Assembly (NCBI RefSeq): GCF_002394865.1
Contig: NZ_DGUZ01000022.1
Span: 6,901-70,900 of the forward strand
DNA length: 64,000 nucleotides
Direction of reading: 5' to 3'
Source of the DNA: Fibrobacter sp. UBA4297
GTDB lineage: Bacteria > Fibrobacterota > Fibrobacteria > Fibrobacterales > Fibrobacteraceae
Shown: positions 18,300 to 26,523 of the stretch, piece after piece
How the letters are laid out: each line of letters starts with the position of its first letter
Position numbering within the stretch: position 1 is the stretch's first letter
Program-made: the position numbers and the translations under genes
Notes under the pieces: generated by a model
Told to the model about the DNA's origin: nothing
Seen by the model: the letters and a program-made list of their open reading frames with translations, nothing else
Database searches by the model: none

Positions 18300-19433
18300 A
18301 TGAAAATTCCTTTTAACCAGCCTCCCTTCGTGGGGCCTGAAATTGATTATGTACGGAAGGCCGTCGAAAGCGGCCGAATCTGCGGCGATGGGCAATTCAA
18401 CCAGAAATGCCACGCCTGGCTAGAACAAAAAACGGGTGTCGCCCGCGCATTGCTCACTACAAGTTGCACCCACGCTCTTGAGATGTCCGCACTTTTGTGC
18501 AACATCCAGCCCGGTGACGAAGTCATCATGCCGTCATTCACGTTCGTCTCGACTGCGGACGCATTCGCCATGCGAGGCGCCAAATGCGTGTTCGTAGACA
18601 TCCGTCCGGACACGATGAACATCGACGAGAAACTGATTGAAGACGCCATCACGGAAAAGACGAAAGCAATCGTCCCTGTGCATTATGCAGGCGTCGGCTG
18701 CGAAATGGACACCATCAACTCCATCGCCAAAAAGCACAATTTATTCGTCATCGAAGATGCCGCGCAAGGTATGATGGCTACCTACAAAGGACGTTCGCTC
18801 GGCTCACTCGGTGATTTCGGTTGCTACAGTTTCCACGAAACAAAGAACTACAGCATGGGCGAAGGCGGAGCCATTCTCATCGCCGACAAAAAGTATTCCG
18901 ACCACGCCGAAATCATCCGCGAAAAAGGCACAAACCGCGTGCAATTCCACCGTGGCGAAGTCGATAAGTACACATGGGTTGAACTCGGCTCGAGCTACTT
19001 GCCGAGCGAACTCAACGCAGCCTACCTCTACGCCGAACTCGAAAACGCTCAAAAAATATTCGACAATCGCATGGCAAGCTGGAACGCCTACCGAGAACGT
19101 TTACAACCTCTCGCAGATGCTGGCGATTTGCAGCTTCCGTACATTCCGACAGAATGTTGCCACAACGCTCACATGTTCTACCTGAAGGTCGCCGATCTCA
19201 AAACACGAACAGCACTCATTGCACATCTCGTCAAAAATGGAATTCTCGCAGTATTCCACTACGTGCCGCTCCACAACGCCCCCGCCGGTAAACGTTTCGG
19301 ACGTTTCAATGGCGAAGACCGTTACACCACCCACGAAAGCGACCGTCTGTTACGACTCCCCATGTTCTACGGATTAAAGCCAGACGATCAGGAATTCGTG
19401 TGTGATAAAGTAAAGGAATTTTTCGGGAAGTAA
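18300..19433 (+). CDS. wecE: dTDP-4-amino-4,6-dideoxygalactose transaminase (WecE/RffA-like)
   Basis: PLP-dependent DegT/DnrJ/EryC1 aminotransferase of 377 residues. It converts dTDP-4-keto-6-deoxyglucose to dTDP-4-amino-4,6-dideoxygalactose (Fuc4N). It matches E. coli WecE closely along its length: IPFNQPPFVGPE at the start, PGDEVIMPSFTFVSTA, CVFVDIRPDTMNIDE, HYAGVGCEMDTI, the PLP-Lys in FHETKNY (about 184), EDRYTTHESDRLLRLP near the end. The ATG at 18300 is used because the family begins MKIPFN. It is the first gene of the cluster, and the substrate can come from rfbA/rfbB at 57989-61168. Confidence 0.93.
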   Translation: MKIPFNQPPFVGPEIDYVRKAVESGRICGDGQFNQKCHAWLEQKTGVARALLTTSCTHALEMSALLCNIQPGDEVIMPSFTFVSTADAFAMRGAKCVFVDIRPDTMNIDEKLIEDAITEKTKAIVPVHYAGVGCEMDTINSIAKKHNLFVIEDAAQGMMATYKGRSLGSLGDFGCYSFHETKNYSMGEGGAILIADKKYSDHAEIIREKGTNRVQFHRGEVDKYTWVELGSSYLPSELNAAYLYAELENAQKIFDNRMASWNAYRERLQPLADAGDLQLPYIPTECCHNAHMFYLKVADLKTRTALIAHLVKNGILAVFHYVPLHNAPAGKRFGRFNGEDRYTTHESDRLLRLPMFYGLKPDDQEFVCDKVKEFFGK

Positions 19434-19439
19434 AAAGAA

Positions 19440-20663
19440 ATGGAGCAAAGCAATCCTCAAAAGAAACTCTTGCTATTAGGCGGCAGCCATGCTGAAATTC
19501 CGCTCATTCAAGCGGCACATGAACTCGGCTGGTACGTGATTACTACGGGTAACAACCGCGATGGGCTCGGACACCCTTACGCCGACAAGACCGTTTTTGC
19601 AGACTTCAGCGACAAAAACGCTATGCTAGAACTAGCCAGCAATGAAGGCGTGCAAGCCGTTTGTTCCGGATGCAACGATTTCGCTTTGCTTTCAACAGTC
19701 TACGTTTGCGAAAAATTGGGATTGCCAGGGCATGATTCCTATGCGACAAGCCTTGAGTTACATCATAAGGACAAGTATCGCGCACTTGCGACAAGACTAG
19801 GAATACCGACACCACGCGCGATTACCGTCAAAGTCGCTGGCACTGATTCTGCAAGGGAAAACGCCACAGATTTTGATACAGCGATTGCGCGGCTCACCTT
19901 CCCTATCATCGTCAAACCCGTTGATTTGACCGGTGGCAAAGGCATCCACCGAGCCGTCAACATCGAAGAAGCTCGCGCGGCCTACAAAGATGCCTGCAGC
20001 CGCACCCGACAAGACCACATTGTAGTCGAAGAATTCGTACAAGGTACGAACCACGGCTTCTCCGCCATGCTCGTGAAAGGCAAAGTCGCATTTGCATTTT
20101 CCGACAACGAACAGTATTACCTCAACAAGTACATGGTCTCGGGAGCAAACACGCCAAGCACCACAAGTGCAGCGGGCCTCGCCAAGCTCCGAGACTACAG
20201 CGAACGCATCGCCCGCGAATTGCACCTCGTCGATGGCATTTTGCATATCCAGTACATTGAGCGTGCTGACGGCACGCCAGTCATCATTGAGATATGTCGC
20301 CGACCGCCAGGAGATTTGTACATCAAGTTCGTCAAATACGCCACCGGAATTGACTACCCAAAATTCATTGTGATGGCTGAAACAGGAATGGACATTTCAG
20401 GCATCGCCGATATTCCCACGCAAGGATTCTGGCTCAGGCACTGCATTATGACGGATCGAGAAGGAATTGTCCGCAAAGTCACCTTTGCTCCAAAAATTCA
20501 AAAGAACATTGTCGAAAAATTGCTGTGGTATAAGCCGGGCGAATCTATTTCAGACAAGCTTTTATACAAAGCAGGCATCGTATTTTTCAAGTTCAACACC
20601 CTCGCCGAAATGCAAGACAAAACAGCAAGAATGGTCGACCTCGTGAAAATAATCACCGAGTAA
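19440..20663 (+). CDS. ATP-grasp enzyme (carboxylate-amine ligase type)
   Basis: A 407-residue ATP-grasp protein. The N-terminal Rossmann-like domain (KLLLLGGSHAEIPLIQAAHELG) is followed by the ATP-grasp fold: HHKDKYRALATRLGIPTPRA (about 103-122), FPIIVKPVDLTGGKGIH with the nucleotide-binding Lys and Gly loop (about 157), HIVVEEFVQG (about 196), and the metal-binding IIEICRRPPGD (about 281). Such enzymes activate a carboxylate as acyl phosphate and join it to an amine or thiol. It lies 6 bases after wecE. An attractive inference is that it acylates the sugar 4-amine made by WecE, in place of the acetyltransferase WecD. Confidence 0.85.
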   Translation: MEQSNPQKKLLLLGGSHAEIPLIQAAHELGWYVITTGNNRDGLGHPYADKTVFADFSDKNAMLELASNEGVQAVCSGCNDFALLSTVYVCEKLGLPGHDSYATSLELHHKDKYRALATRLGIPTPRAITVKVAGTDSARENATDFDTAIARLTFPIIVKPVDLTGGKGIHRAVNIEEARAAYKDACSRTRQDHIVVEEFVQGTNHGFSAMLVKGKVAFAFSDNEQYYLNKYMVSGANTPSTTSAAGLAKLRDYSERIARELHLVDGILHIQYIERADGTPVIIEICRRPPGDLYIKFVKYATGIDYPKFIVMAETGMDISGIADIPTQGFWLRHCIMTDREGIVRKVTFAPKIQKNIVEKLLWYKPGESISDKLLYKAGIVFFKFNTLAEMQDKTARMVDLVKIITE

Positions 20664-20749
20664 TTTAAGATATACCCTTCGGCAAGCTCAGGGAGCATTC
20701 TCTCGTCTTTCCTCTCTCGTCTTTCGTCTAATCCTTTACTATATTCAAA
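20664..20749. repeat. Spacer of dispersed repeats
   Basis: It holds ccttcggcaagctcaggg (20679-20698), then an array of tctcgtctttc units (about 20699-20730), the reverse complement of the array inside uvrB. Confidence 0.6.
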
Positions 20750-21892
20750 ATGATGAAAAAAGAACCTTACCAAATTGCGTTTATCGGAGGCGGAATCAAT
20801 TCAGCCATTGGCGAAGTCCATAAGGCAGCAAGCCAGATGGACGGCCATTTTGAACTCGTGGCCGGCGCATTCAGCACACACGAAGAAACAAACCGCGAAA
20901 CCGCCCGCACCTGGGGTGTTTCCGAAGAACGCACGTACGCAAAATATCAAGATTTATTGCAAGCCGAAAAAGGCAAACTCGATGCCGTCGTAGTGCTCGC
21001 ACCGACAGACTACCACAAAGACATCGTCATCGAAGCTCTCAGAGCAGGTTACCCCGTCATTTGCGAAAAGTCGCTCGCCACAAGCGTTGCCGAAGGCGAA
21101 GCCATTGCAAAAGCGGTTGCCGAGACAAAAGGTTTTTTCTGCACCACGTACAACTACACCGGATACCCGATGATTCGCGAACTCAAGCAGTTCATCGCCG
21201 ATGGTAAGCTCGGAAAAATTCAGCAAGTGCAAGTTGAAATGCCGCAAGAAGGCTTTATGCGCCTAGGCGCAAACAACGAACCGCCCAAGCCGCAAATTTG
21301 GCGACTCAAGGACACCGTGATTCCGAAGATTTCGCTTGACCTTGGCAGCCACCTGCACAACATGATTTACTTTTTGACCGGCGAACGCCCGGAACACATC
21401 GTGGCCGACCAGACAACCTTCGGACTCTTCCCGCAAATCGTTGATAACGTGGGCGCACTCGTGCAATACACGAACAACGTCCGCGCACAAATCTGGTTCA
21501 GCAAAACCGCACTCGGCAACCGCAACGGCCTCCGCATCCGCGTTTACGGCAGCGAAGGCAGCGCCGAATGGTTCCAGCTCGAACCCGAAACGCTCAAGAC
21601 ATGCGACCTGCGCGGCAACGTTAGCCTCCGCGACCGCACCGGAGACGTCAAGATCGCCAACCAGCAACGTTACAACCGCTTCAAGGCAGGCCACCCCGCC
21701 GGATTCATCGAAGCATTCGCGAACTACTATAAAGACATCGCCGATTGCCTCAGCCAGTATTTTGCCACCGGCAGCTTCAAAAGCCAGTATGTATGCGGCA
21801 TCCGCACATCGCTCGAAGGCCTCGCTATGATGCAAGCCGCCGCCAAGTCCGCCCAAAGCAACAAGTGGGAATCCGTTCAGCAAAGGTTCTAG
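20750..21892 (+). CDS. Gfo/Idh/MocA family sugar oxidoreductase
   Basis: A 380-residue NAD(P)-dependent dehydrogenase. The N-terminal Rossmann fold starts IAFIGGGINSAIGEVHKAAS. The family signature CEKSLATS, with the catalytic Lys, is at about 105-112, and the C-terminal alpha/beta domain carries the DLGSHLHNMIYFLTG His/Asp block (about 204). Members oxidise, reduce or isomerise nucleotide sugars or free sugars. A second Met is the very next codon, so the exact start is uncertain by one residue. The stop abuts the ATG of the following glycosyltransferase, which indicates one transcript. Confidence 0.88.
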   Translation: MMKKEPYQIAFIGGGINSAIGEVHKAASQMDGHFELVAGAFSTHEETNRETARTWGVSEERTYAKYQDLLQAEKGKLDAVVVLAPTDYHKDIVIEALRAGYPVICEKSLATSVAEGEAIAKAVAETKGFFCTTYNYTGYPMIRELKQFIADGKLGKIQQVQVEMPQEGFMRLGANNEPPKPQIWRLKDTVIPKISLDLGSHLHNMIYFLTGERPEHIVADQTTFGLFPQIVDNVGALVQYTNNVRAQIWFSKTALGNRNGLRIRVYGSEGSAEWFQLEPETLKTCDLRGNVSLRDRTGDVKIANQQRYNRFKAGHPAGFIEAFANYYKDIADCLSQYFATGSFKSQYVCGIRTSLEGLAMMQAAAKSAQSNKWESVQQRF

Positions 21893-22813
21893 ATGAAACT
21901 CTCTTTTGTAATTCCCTGTTACCGTAGCGAAAACACAATTTCGGCTGTCGTCCAAGAAATCCGCGAAACAATCGCCACGCGCCCAAGCACCGAATACGAA
22001 ATCGTGCTCGTCAACGACTGTAGCCCCGACAACGTATGGCAAGTCATCAAGAAGCTTGCCGCCGAAGACACGCACATCAAGGGAATCTGCCTCGCCAAAA
22101 ATTTCGGTCAACACAGCGCGCTCATGGCCGGTTACGGACAAGCTACCGGTGACTACATCATCAGCCTCGATGACGACGGACAAACGCCCGCCAGCGAAAG
22201 CTTCAAGCTCGTCGACAAAATCGAAGAAGGCTACGACGTCGTTTACGGCTATTACAGGCACTCCGCACAACACCTGTTCCGTCGCTTTGGCAGCTGGGTC
22301 AACAAAAAAATGGCAGAAACCATCATTGGGCAACCCAAGACGCTCCACACCACGAGTTTCTTTATCATGCGCAAATTCATCGCCGATGAAATCGTGCGCT
22401 ATCCCCACCCCTTCGCCTACATCAGTGGCCTCGTTTTCCGCGCCACCAAGAGCCTCGGCAACGTAGAAGTCGAACACCGCCACCGCATAGAAGGCGAATC
22501 CGGCTACACGCTTGCAGGCCTCATTCGACTCTGGATTAACGGCTTTACCGCATTCTCCGTGAAGCCCCTCCGCGCCGCCACCTTCATCGGCATTCTCTGC
22601 GCCCTCGTAGGCTTCGGAGCAGGCCTCTTTGTCATTTACAAAAAACTCATGTTCCCCGAAGTCCCCGTCGGCTACACCAGCATGCTCGCCACCATACTCT
22701 TTATCGGCGGCATGATCATGCTATTGCTCGGGCTCATCGGCGAATACGTCGGCCGCATCTACATCAGCATCAACCAGTCACCGCAATATGTTGTGCGCGA
22801 ACGGACGTTTTAG
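21893..22813 (+). CDS. GtrB/ArnC-like glycosyltransferase family 2 (polyprenyl-phosphate)
   Basis: A 306-residue membrane-anchored GT2 enzyme of the DPM1/GtrB/ArnC type, which loads a sugar on undecaprenyl phosphate for later transfer in the periplasm. The GT-A domain has FVIPCYRSENTI, VLVNDCSPDN (about 40) and the metal-binding SLDDDGQTP (about 92). The C-terminus has two transmembrane helices (TFIGILCALVGFGAGLFVIY and MLATILFIGGMIMLLLGLIG). It is translationally linked to the oxidoreductase. Its 3' end overlaps by 44 bases, tail to tail, the DUF3990 operon copy C. Confidence 0.9.
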   Translation: MKLSFVIPCYRSENTISAVVQEIRETIATRPSTEYEIVLVNDCSPDNVWQVIKKLAAEDTHIKGICLAKNFGQHSALMAGYGQATGDYIISLDDDGQTPASESFKLVDKIEEGYDVVYGYYRHSAQHLFRRFGSWVNKKMAETIIGQPKTLHTTSFFIMRKFIADEIVRYPHPFAYISGLVFRATKSLGNVEVEHRHRIEGESGYTLAGLIRLWINGFTAFSVKPLRAATFIGILCALVGFGAGLFVIYKKLMFPEVPVGYTSMLATILFIGGMIMLLLGLIGEYVGRIYISINQSPQYVVRERTF

Positions 22814-23024
22814 ATAGTTCCTGACGGTATAGTTCCTCTATAAATGCGGGGCCATCCCACCAAAGCTTGCTACTTTCATTATAGAGCATTTGTCCCGTAT
22901 GCGAGCGTAAAAAGCCAGGCAAAACATCGGATGCATCACAACCATCCTCTTTTGCTATGCTTTCAACAACCATCGTAGTAAGCAAGTCAATGGCTGCATT
23001 AATGCGATCAGTCATTACATCCAT
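22770..23024 (-). CDS. Small protein of the DUF3990 locus (third gene, copy C)
   Basis: An 84-residue protein of unknown family (MTDRINAAIDLLTTMVVESIAKEDG...YNESSKLWWDGPAFIEELYRQEL). It has the same place and general layout as the third gene of copies A and D (N-terminal helix, a middle block, C-terminal FIEELYRQEL comparable to NYDLLDSEL), but the sequence is very divergent. The ATG at 23024 overlaps the DUF3990 stop; a second ATG three codons later is possible. The 3' end runs into the glycosyltransferase coding region. Confidence 0.65.
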   Translation of the reverse strand: MDVMTDRINAAIDLLTTMVVESIAKEDGCDASDVLPGFLRSHTGQMLYNESSKLWWDGPAFIEELYRQELSKTSVRAQHIAVTG

Positions 23025-23578
23025 ACACGTTCACTCCCCATAAACGACAGTTGGTTCAATGCGGCATTAGACTTGAAGCAATACTGATTCTTTAATCGCT
23101 CTGGAAGTAACAACCGAATGCAAATATCATCTGCAGAGGCAGAGCCAATCTCGCCAAACGCATTCGCCATATAAGTCACAATCGTACTATTGGTTGCATC
23201 ATTTGCAATTTTGCCCCCAATAACATCATATTTAGAGCAATCTCCCAGCACATCAGCGAAAACATTTTTCTTCCGATGAGCGACTACACAATGAAGCCAA
23301 GATGAATCAGCAGTCTCATAAATTTTGATATTAAGATTGACGCCTACATTATACCGAAATGCAGAGACAACGCCAAATCTTTGACTTGCGACAACGCCAT
23401 TTTCTATAGCCTTCTGCGTAGAAATTTTAGCAAAGGATTCGGCCTGTTTCTTGTCAGTTGTCAGGTAAAAGCCTTGACCAAAATCCTTATAACGAGCGCA
23501 CTTCTGTAAATCAGGAGTTTGAACTTCGCAAAAACTACCATGGTAAAGGAAGACTCCATCTTTCAATAAATCAACCAC
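23015..23578 (-). CDS. DUF3990 protein, probable ADP-ribosyltransferase-like toxin (copy C)
   Basis: A 187-residue protein with GVFLYHGSFCEV and ARYKDFGQGFYLTTDKKQAESFAK, the two DUF3990 hallmark blocks, then SWLHCVVAHRKK and a C-terminal LKNQYCFKS block shared with copies A and D (LNNQYAFRT, LNSQYCFLT). The GTG at 23578 is chosen over a TTG at 23599 because an aagggggct ribosome-binding site lies just before it and it overlaps the DUF3791 stop by only 8 bases. It is longer and more divergent than copies A and D. Confidence 0.75.
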   Translation of the reverse strand: MVDLLKDGVFLYHGSFCEVQTPDLQKCARYKDFGQGFYLTTDKKQAESFAKISTQKAIENGVVASQRFGVVSAFRYNVGVNLNIKIYETADSSWLHCVVAHRKKNVFADVLGDCSKYDVIGGKIANDATNSTIVTYMANAFGEIGSASADDICIRLLLPERLKNQYCFKSNAALNQLSFMGSERVWM

Positions 23579-23792
23579 AGGTAGCCCCCTTCGCGTCAAG
23601 ATACTGCTTTACATCGTCAAGTACAGCTAAATCACCCTCTACATGGAACAAATCCCACATCTTCGCGATATAATGATACACCCCCTTTTCTTCAAAAAGG
23701 GTTGCAACCTGCGGAATCGACATTTTCCACCTTTCCGCCGCAAGACGCGTAAGCCTAGTCTGCATATAGATGATTTGCGATTTTTCGTCCAT
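23571..23792 (-). CDS. DUF3791 small protein (copy C)
   Basis: A 73-residue helical protein (MDEKSQIIYMQTRLTRLAAERWKMSIPQVATLFEEKGVYHYIAKMWDLFHVEGD...), first gene of its operon and typical of DUF3791 in the 'hydrophobic-Y-LF-HVEGD' region. The ATG at 23792 is preferred to an upstream in-frame start at 23837 that lacks a ribosome-binding site. It differs strongly from the DUF3791 of copies A and D, so the systems are probably not cross-reactive (inference). Confidence 0.72.
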   Translation of the reverse strand: MDEKSQIIYMQTRLTRLAAERWKMSIPQVATLFEEKGVYHYIAKMWDLFHVEGDLAVLDDVKQYLDAKGATCG

Positions 23793-23853
23793 CGTTAATA
23801 AAATATATAAAAACAAACCTAAACCGGATTTTTTCACTTTTCAATAAACCAAG

Positions 23854-23874
23854 CCCCTCGATTTCGAGGGGTTT
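23854..23874. terminator. Hairpin with T run between copy C and wzm
   Basis: Stem cccctcg/cgagggg with an attt loop, flanked by aa on one side and ttt on the other. It is weak as a terminator and could instead be a regulatory hairpin upstream of the minus-strand operon. Confidence 0.45.
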
Positions 23875-23908
23875 AAATCAGGAAAAAGAACCTAGCTGAT
23901 TTTTAATT

Positions 23909-23924
23909 ATGGCGAATTCGCCAT
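23909..23924. promoter_or_regulatory. Perfect 16-base palindrome upstream of wzm
   Basis: The sequence atggcgaattcgccat reads the same on both strands, 71 bases before the wzm start. Dyads of this size are typical dimeric-repressor operators; the regulator is unknown. Confidence 0.4.
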
Positions 23925-23994
23925 CTTTAGCCTTAAGCATATGGCAGAATAATCTATATTGCACGCATACCTACCGAGAAACCAAAATAGCAGA

Positions 23995-24864
23995 ATGCCC
24001 CAAGAACAAGCAACACAATCTAGCGAATGGACTACAGTCATCAAGCCCAAGGCAAGCCTCCTCGAAGTAGACTTCAAGGAACTTTGGCAGTATCGTGACC
24101 TTTACCGCATGTTCGTGAAGCGCGATATCGTTACCTGGTACAAGCAGACCATTCTCGGACCGCTGTGGTTCTTTATCCAGCCCATCATGACCACAATCAT
24201 GTTCATGGTCGTGTTCGGCGGCATCGCCAAAATCAGCACAGACGGATTACCGCAGCCGCTGTTCTACCTCGCGGGTATCTGCCTGTGGACCTATTTTTCG
24301 GAATGCCTGAACCAGACCAGCAAAACGTTTATCGAGAACGCGAACATGTTCGGCAAGGTGTATTTTCCGCGCCTCGTCGTGCCACTCGCAACAGTCACAA
24401 GCAACCTCGTCCGACTCAGTATTCAGATGGGATTGTTCCTTATCGTTTACGCTTATTACCTTATCTTCACTAGCGCACCCGTACACCCGAACATTTATCT
24501 GTTGCTTACGCCCGTACTCATCCTCCTTATTGCAGCCCTTGCGCTCGGTTTCGGCGTACTGTTCAGCAGCCTTACCACCAAATACCGCGACCTCACATTT
24601 TTGCTCACGTTTATCGTACAGCTTTGGATGTATGCAACCCCGGTGATTTACCCGCTCAGCACCATCGAAGACCCTCGCCTCAAAATGCTCATGCAGGCAA
24701 ACCCGCTCACCAGCATCATGGAAACATTTAAGTTCGGCATGCTCGGCGTCGGAGAATTCAGCTGGGTAGCCCTCGGTTACACAGCAGGCTTCGCCGCATT
24801 CATCCTCGCGCTCGGAATTATCGTGTTTAACAAAATCCAAAGAACGTTTATGGATACGGTGTAA
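23995..24864 (+). CDS. wzm: ABC transporter permease for polysaccharide export (Wzm/ABC2 type)
   Basis: A 289-residue inner-membrane protein with six predicted helices. It is the permease half of an O-antigen/teichoic-type ABC-2 exporter. Seen: the amphipathic entry segment YRDLYRMFVKRDIVTWYKQTILGPLWFFIQP, typical of Wzm/TagG/RfbA permeases, and the later FGVLFSSLTTKYRDLTFLL coupling region. The ATG at 23995 is preferred to an upstream TTG at 23959. The partner ATPase follows at 25247, separated by a broken toxin-antitoxin pair inserted between the two. Confidence 0.9.
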   Translation: MPQEQATQSSEWTTVIKPKASLLEVDFKELWQYRDLYRMFVKRDIVTWYKQTILGPLWFFIQPIMTTIMFMVVFGGIAKISTDGLPQPLFYLAGICLWTYFSECLNQTSKTFIENANMFGKVYFPRLVVPLATVTSNLVRLSIQMGLFLIVYAYYLIFTSAPVHPNIYLLLTPVLILLIAALALGFGVLFSSLTTKYRDLTFLLTFIVQLWMYATPVIYPLSTIEDPRLKMLMQANPLTSIMETFKFGMLGVGEFSWVALGYTAGFAAFILALGIIVFNKIQRTFMDTV

Positions 24865-24943
24865 AAAGGTCAAATTAGACCATATCACCCACAAAAATTC
24901 GCCATTAGATTTCTTTTAATCTATATTATTGAAAGAGGTCTCT

Positions 24944-25123
24944 ATGTCAAACAAAGAAGCACTACATCAACTCTATACTCAATGTCAAAAAATCAATTTT
25001 GACGAATCCTTTGACATTATCTCATCGGCTAAAAACCAAGAAGAAGCCGATTTTTTCCGCATGGGAACAGATTTCATCCTGAAGCAAAAGCAGAAAAAAG
25101 TTATCGAAGAGAACCTGTTCTAG
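24944..25123 (+). CDS. Small protein, probable antitoxin of a zeta-type toxin
   Basis: A 59-residue protein (MSNKEALHQLYTQCQKINFDESFDIISSAKNQEEADFFRMGTDFILKQKQKKVIEENLF). An SD-like gagg precedes the ATG at 24944. It is immediately followed (tag-ATG) by the start of a zeta-toxin-like gene that has been internally deleted. Small acidic genes in this position usually encode the antitoxin, hence the call; the family itself is not recognised. Confidence 0.6.
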   Translation: MSNKEALHQLYTQCQKINFDESFDIISSAKNQEEADFFRMGTDFILKQKQKKVIEENLF

Positions 25124-25240
25124 ATGAAACGATATATTTTATTCGCCGGATGCAACGGAACCGGAAAACAACGTGTAGCCCGTTTTGAATCTGGGAAATG
25201 CATTTTTAAAGCTGAACACTGTCCTAATTGGGTTCCTTAG
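25124..25240 (+). pseudogene. Internally deleted zeta-toxin-like gene
   Basis: This 38-codon frame begins MKRYILFAGCNGTGK, the Walker A region of zeta toxins (kinases that phosphorylate UDP-N-acetylglucosamine). It jumps at codon 16-17 to QRVARFESGKCIFKAEHCPNWVP, which resembles the C-terminal end of such proteins. About 150 central residues, including the rest of the active site and the Ser/Thr of the Walker A, are missing with the frame kept. The product cannot be an active kinase. It abuts the intact small gene upstream. Confidence 0.72.
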
Positions 25241-25246
25241 CATACC

Positions 25247-26515
25247 ATGACCGCGATTGAATTTGAGAATATCAGCAAACAGTACCGACTGGGGCTAGTG
25301 AGCACCGGGACGCTCAGCCACGATTTGAACAGATTCTGGCAGACAAAAGTGTTGCGCCGCGAAGACCCCTATCTCAAAGTAGGCGAAGTCAACGACCGCG
25401 CACACAAAGGCGAAAGCGAATACGTCTGGGCTCTCAAGGACATCAATTTCAAAGTGGAACAAGGCGACGTCGTAGGCATCATCGGCAGGAACGGAGCAGG
25501 CAAAAGTACACTTCTCAAACTCCTCAGCCGCGTGACCGCTCCCACCACCGGCACCATCCGCGCACGTGGCCGCATCGCAAGCCTCCTCGAAGTAGGCACC
25601 GGATTCCACCCCGAAATGACCGGCCGCGAGAACATCTACATGAACGGCGCCATCATGGGCATGAGCCGCAGCGAGATTACCCGCAAGCTCGATGAAATCG
25701 TGGATTTTAGCGGTTGCGAACGCTACCTGGACACCCCCGTGAAACGCTACAGCAGCGGCATGACGGTGCGCCTCGGGTTCGCCATCGCAGCACACCTGGA
25801 ACCCGAAATATTGGTGGTGGACGAAGTGCTGGCCGTGGGCGACGCCGAATTTCAAAAAAAAGCCATCGGTAAGATGCAGGACGTAAGTCGTGGCGAAGGC
25901 AGAACAGTGCTGTTCGTGAGCCATAACATGGGCGCAGTGAAGAATCTGTGCAAGACAGGAGTACTGCTCGAAAGTGGAATGATTCGCAACACAGGGAATG
26001 TCAACGAAATTGTTGATGAATACCTGACACAAAACCAAAACATAGAGCAAAATGATTTTACCAATTATAAAAATAGAATTGGAAACAAGTCTATTAGAAT
26101 AAAAAAATTAGAATACATTAATTCAAACGGACTAAAAACAAACACCTTCAAAACAGGTGAAGAAATGACAATCAAAGTATTCTTTGAAGCCGATCATTCT
26201 TTAAACGGAATCACAAGCTCTTATATCGACATTGGCTTCAACAACGACCGGGAAGAACGAATCACCTGGATCAGCTCACGAATTTTCAAAAAAGAGTTAG
26301 ATTACAATCAAGGAGTTGTCATTTATAAAATTCCTCATTTAATGCTCAATCAAGGTTCATACGATATAAACCTGCATTGCGAAACAAATGTTGGCAAAGC
26401 CGATTGGATAAAGCATATCGGGCATTTTGAAGTTATTTTTGACGATTATTATCATCAGGGAATTCAACTGCCAGCATGTCAAGGCAACCAAATTCTCGAC
26501 TTCGAAATACTATAA
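25247..26515 (+). CDS. wzt: ABC transporter ATP-binding protein with carbohydrate-binding domain (Wzt)
   Basis: A 422-residue ATPase of the Wzm/Wzt exporter. Residues about 1-250 are the nucleotide-binding domain: Walker A GRNGAGKST (about 79), signature YSSGMTVRLGFA (about 167), Walker B ILVVDE (about 187). Residues about 260-422 are a beta-sandwich like the Wzt C-terminal domain, which recognises the terminal cap of the O-polysaccharide. Base composition changes abruptly from GC-rich to AT-rich near 26030, at the domain boundary. This suggests that the binding domain was exchanged together with the downstream glycosyltransferase genes. Start ATG 25247. Confidence 0.92.
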   Translation: MTAIEFENISKQYRLGLVSTGTLSHDLNRFWQTKVLRREDPYLKVGEVNDRAHKGESEYVWALKDINFKVEQGDVVGIIGRNGAGKSTLLKLLSRVTAPTTGTIRARGRIASLLEVGTGFHPEMTGRENIYMNGAIMGMSRSEITRKLDEIVDFSGCERYLDTPVKRYSSGMTVRLGFAIAAHLEPEILVVDEVLAVGDAEFQKKAIGKMQDVSRGEGRTVLFVSHNMGAVKNLCKTGVLLESGMIRNTGNVNEIVDEYLTQNQNIEQNDFTNYKNRIGNKSIRIKKLEYINSNGLKTNTFKTGEEMTIKVFFEADHSLNGITSSYIDIGFNNDREERITWISSRIFKKELDYNQGVVIYKIPHLMLNQGSYDINLHCETNVGKADWIKHIGHFEVIFDDYYHQGIQLPACQGNQILDFEIL

Positions 26516-26523
26516 GGCCGCAC

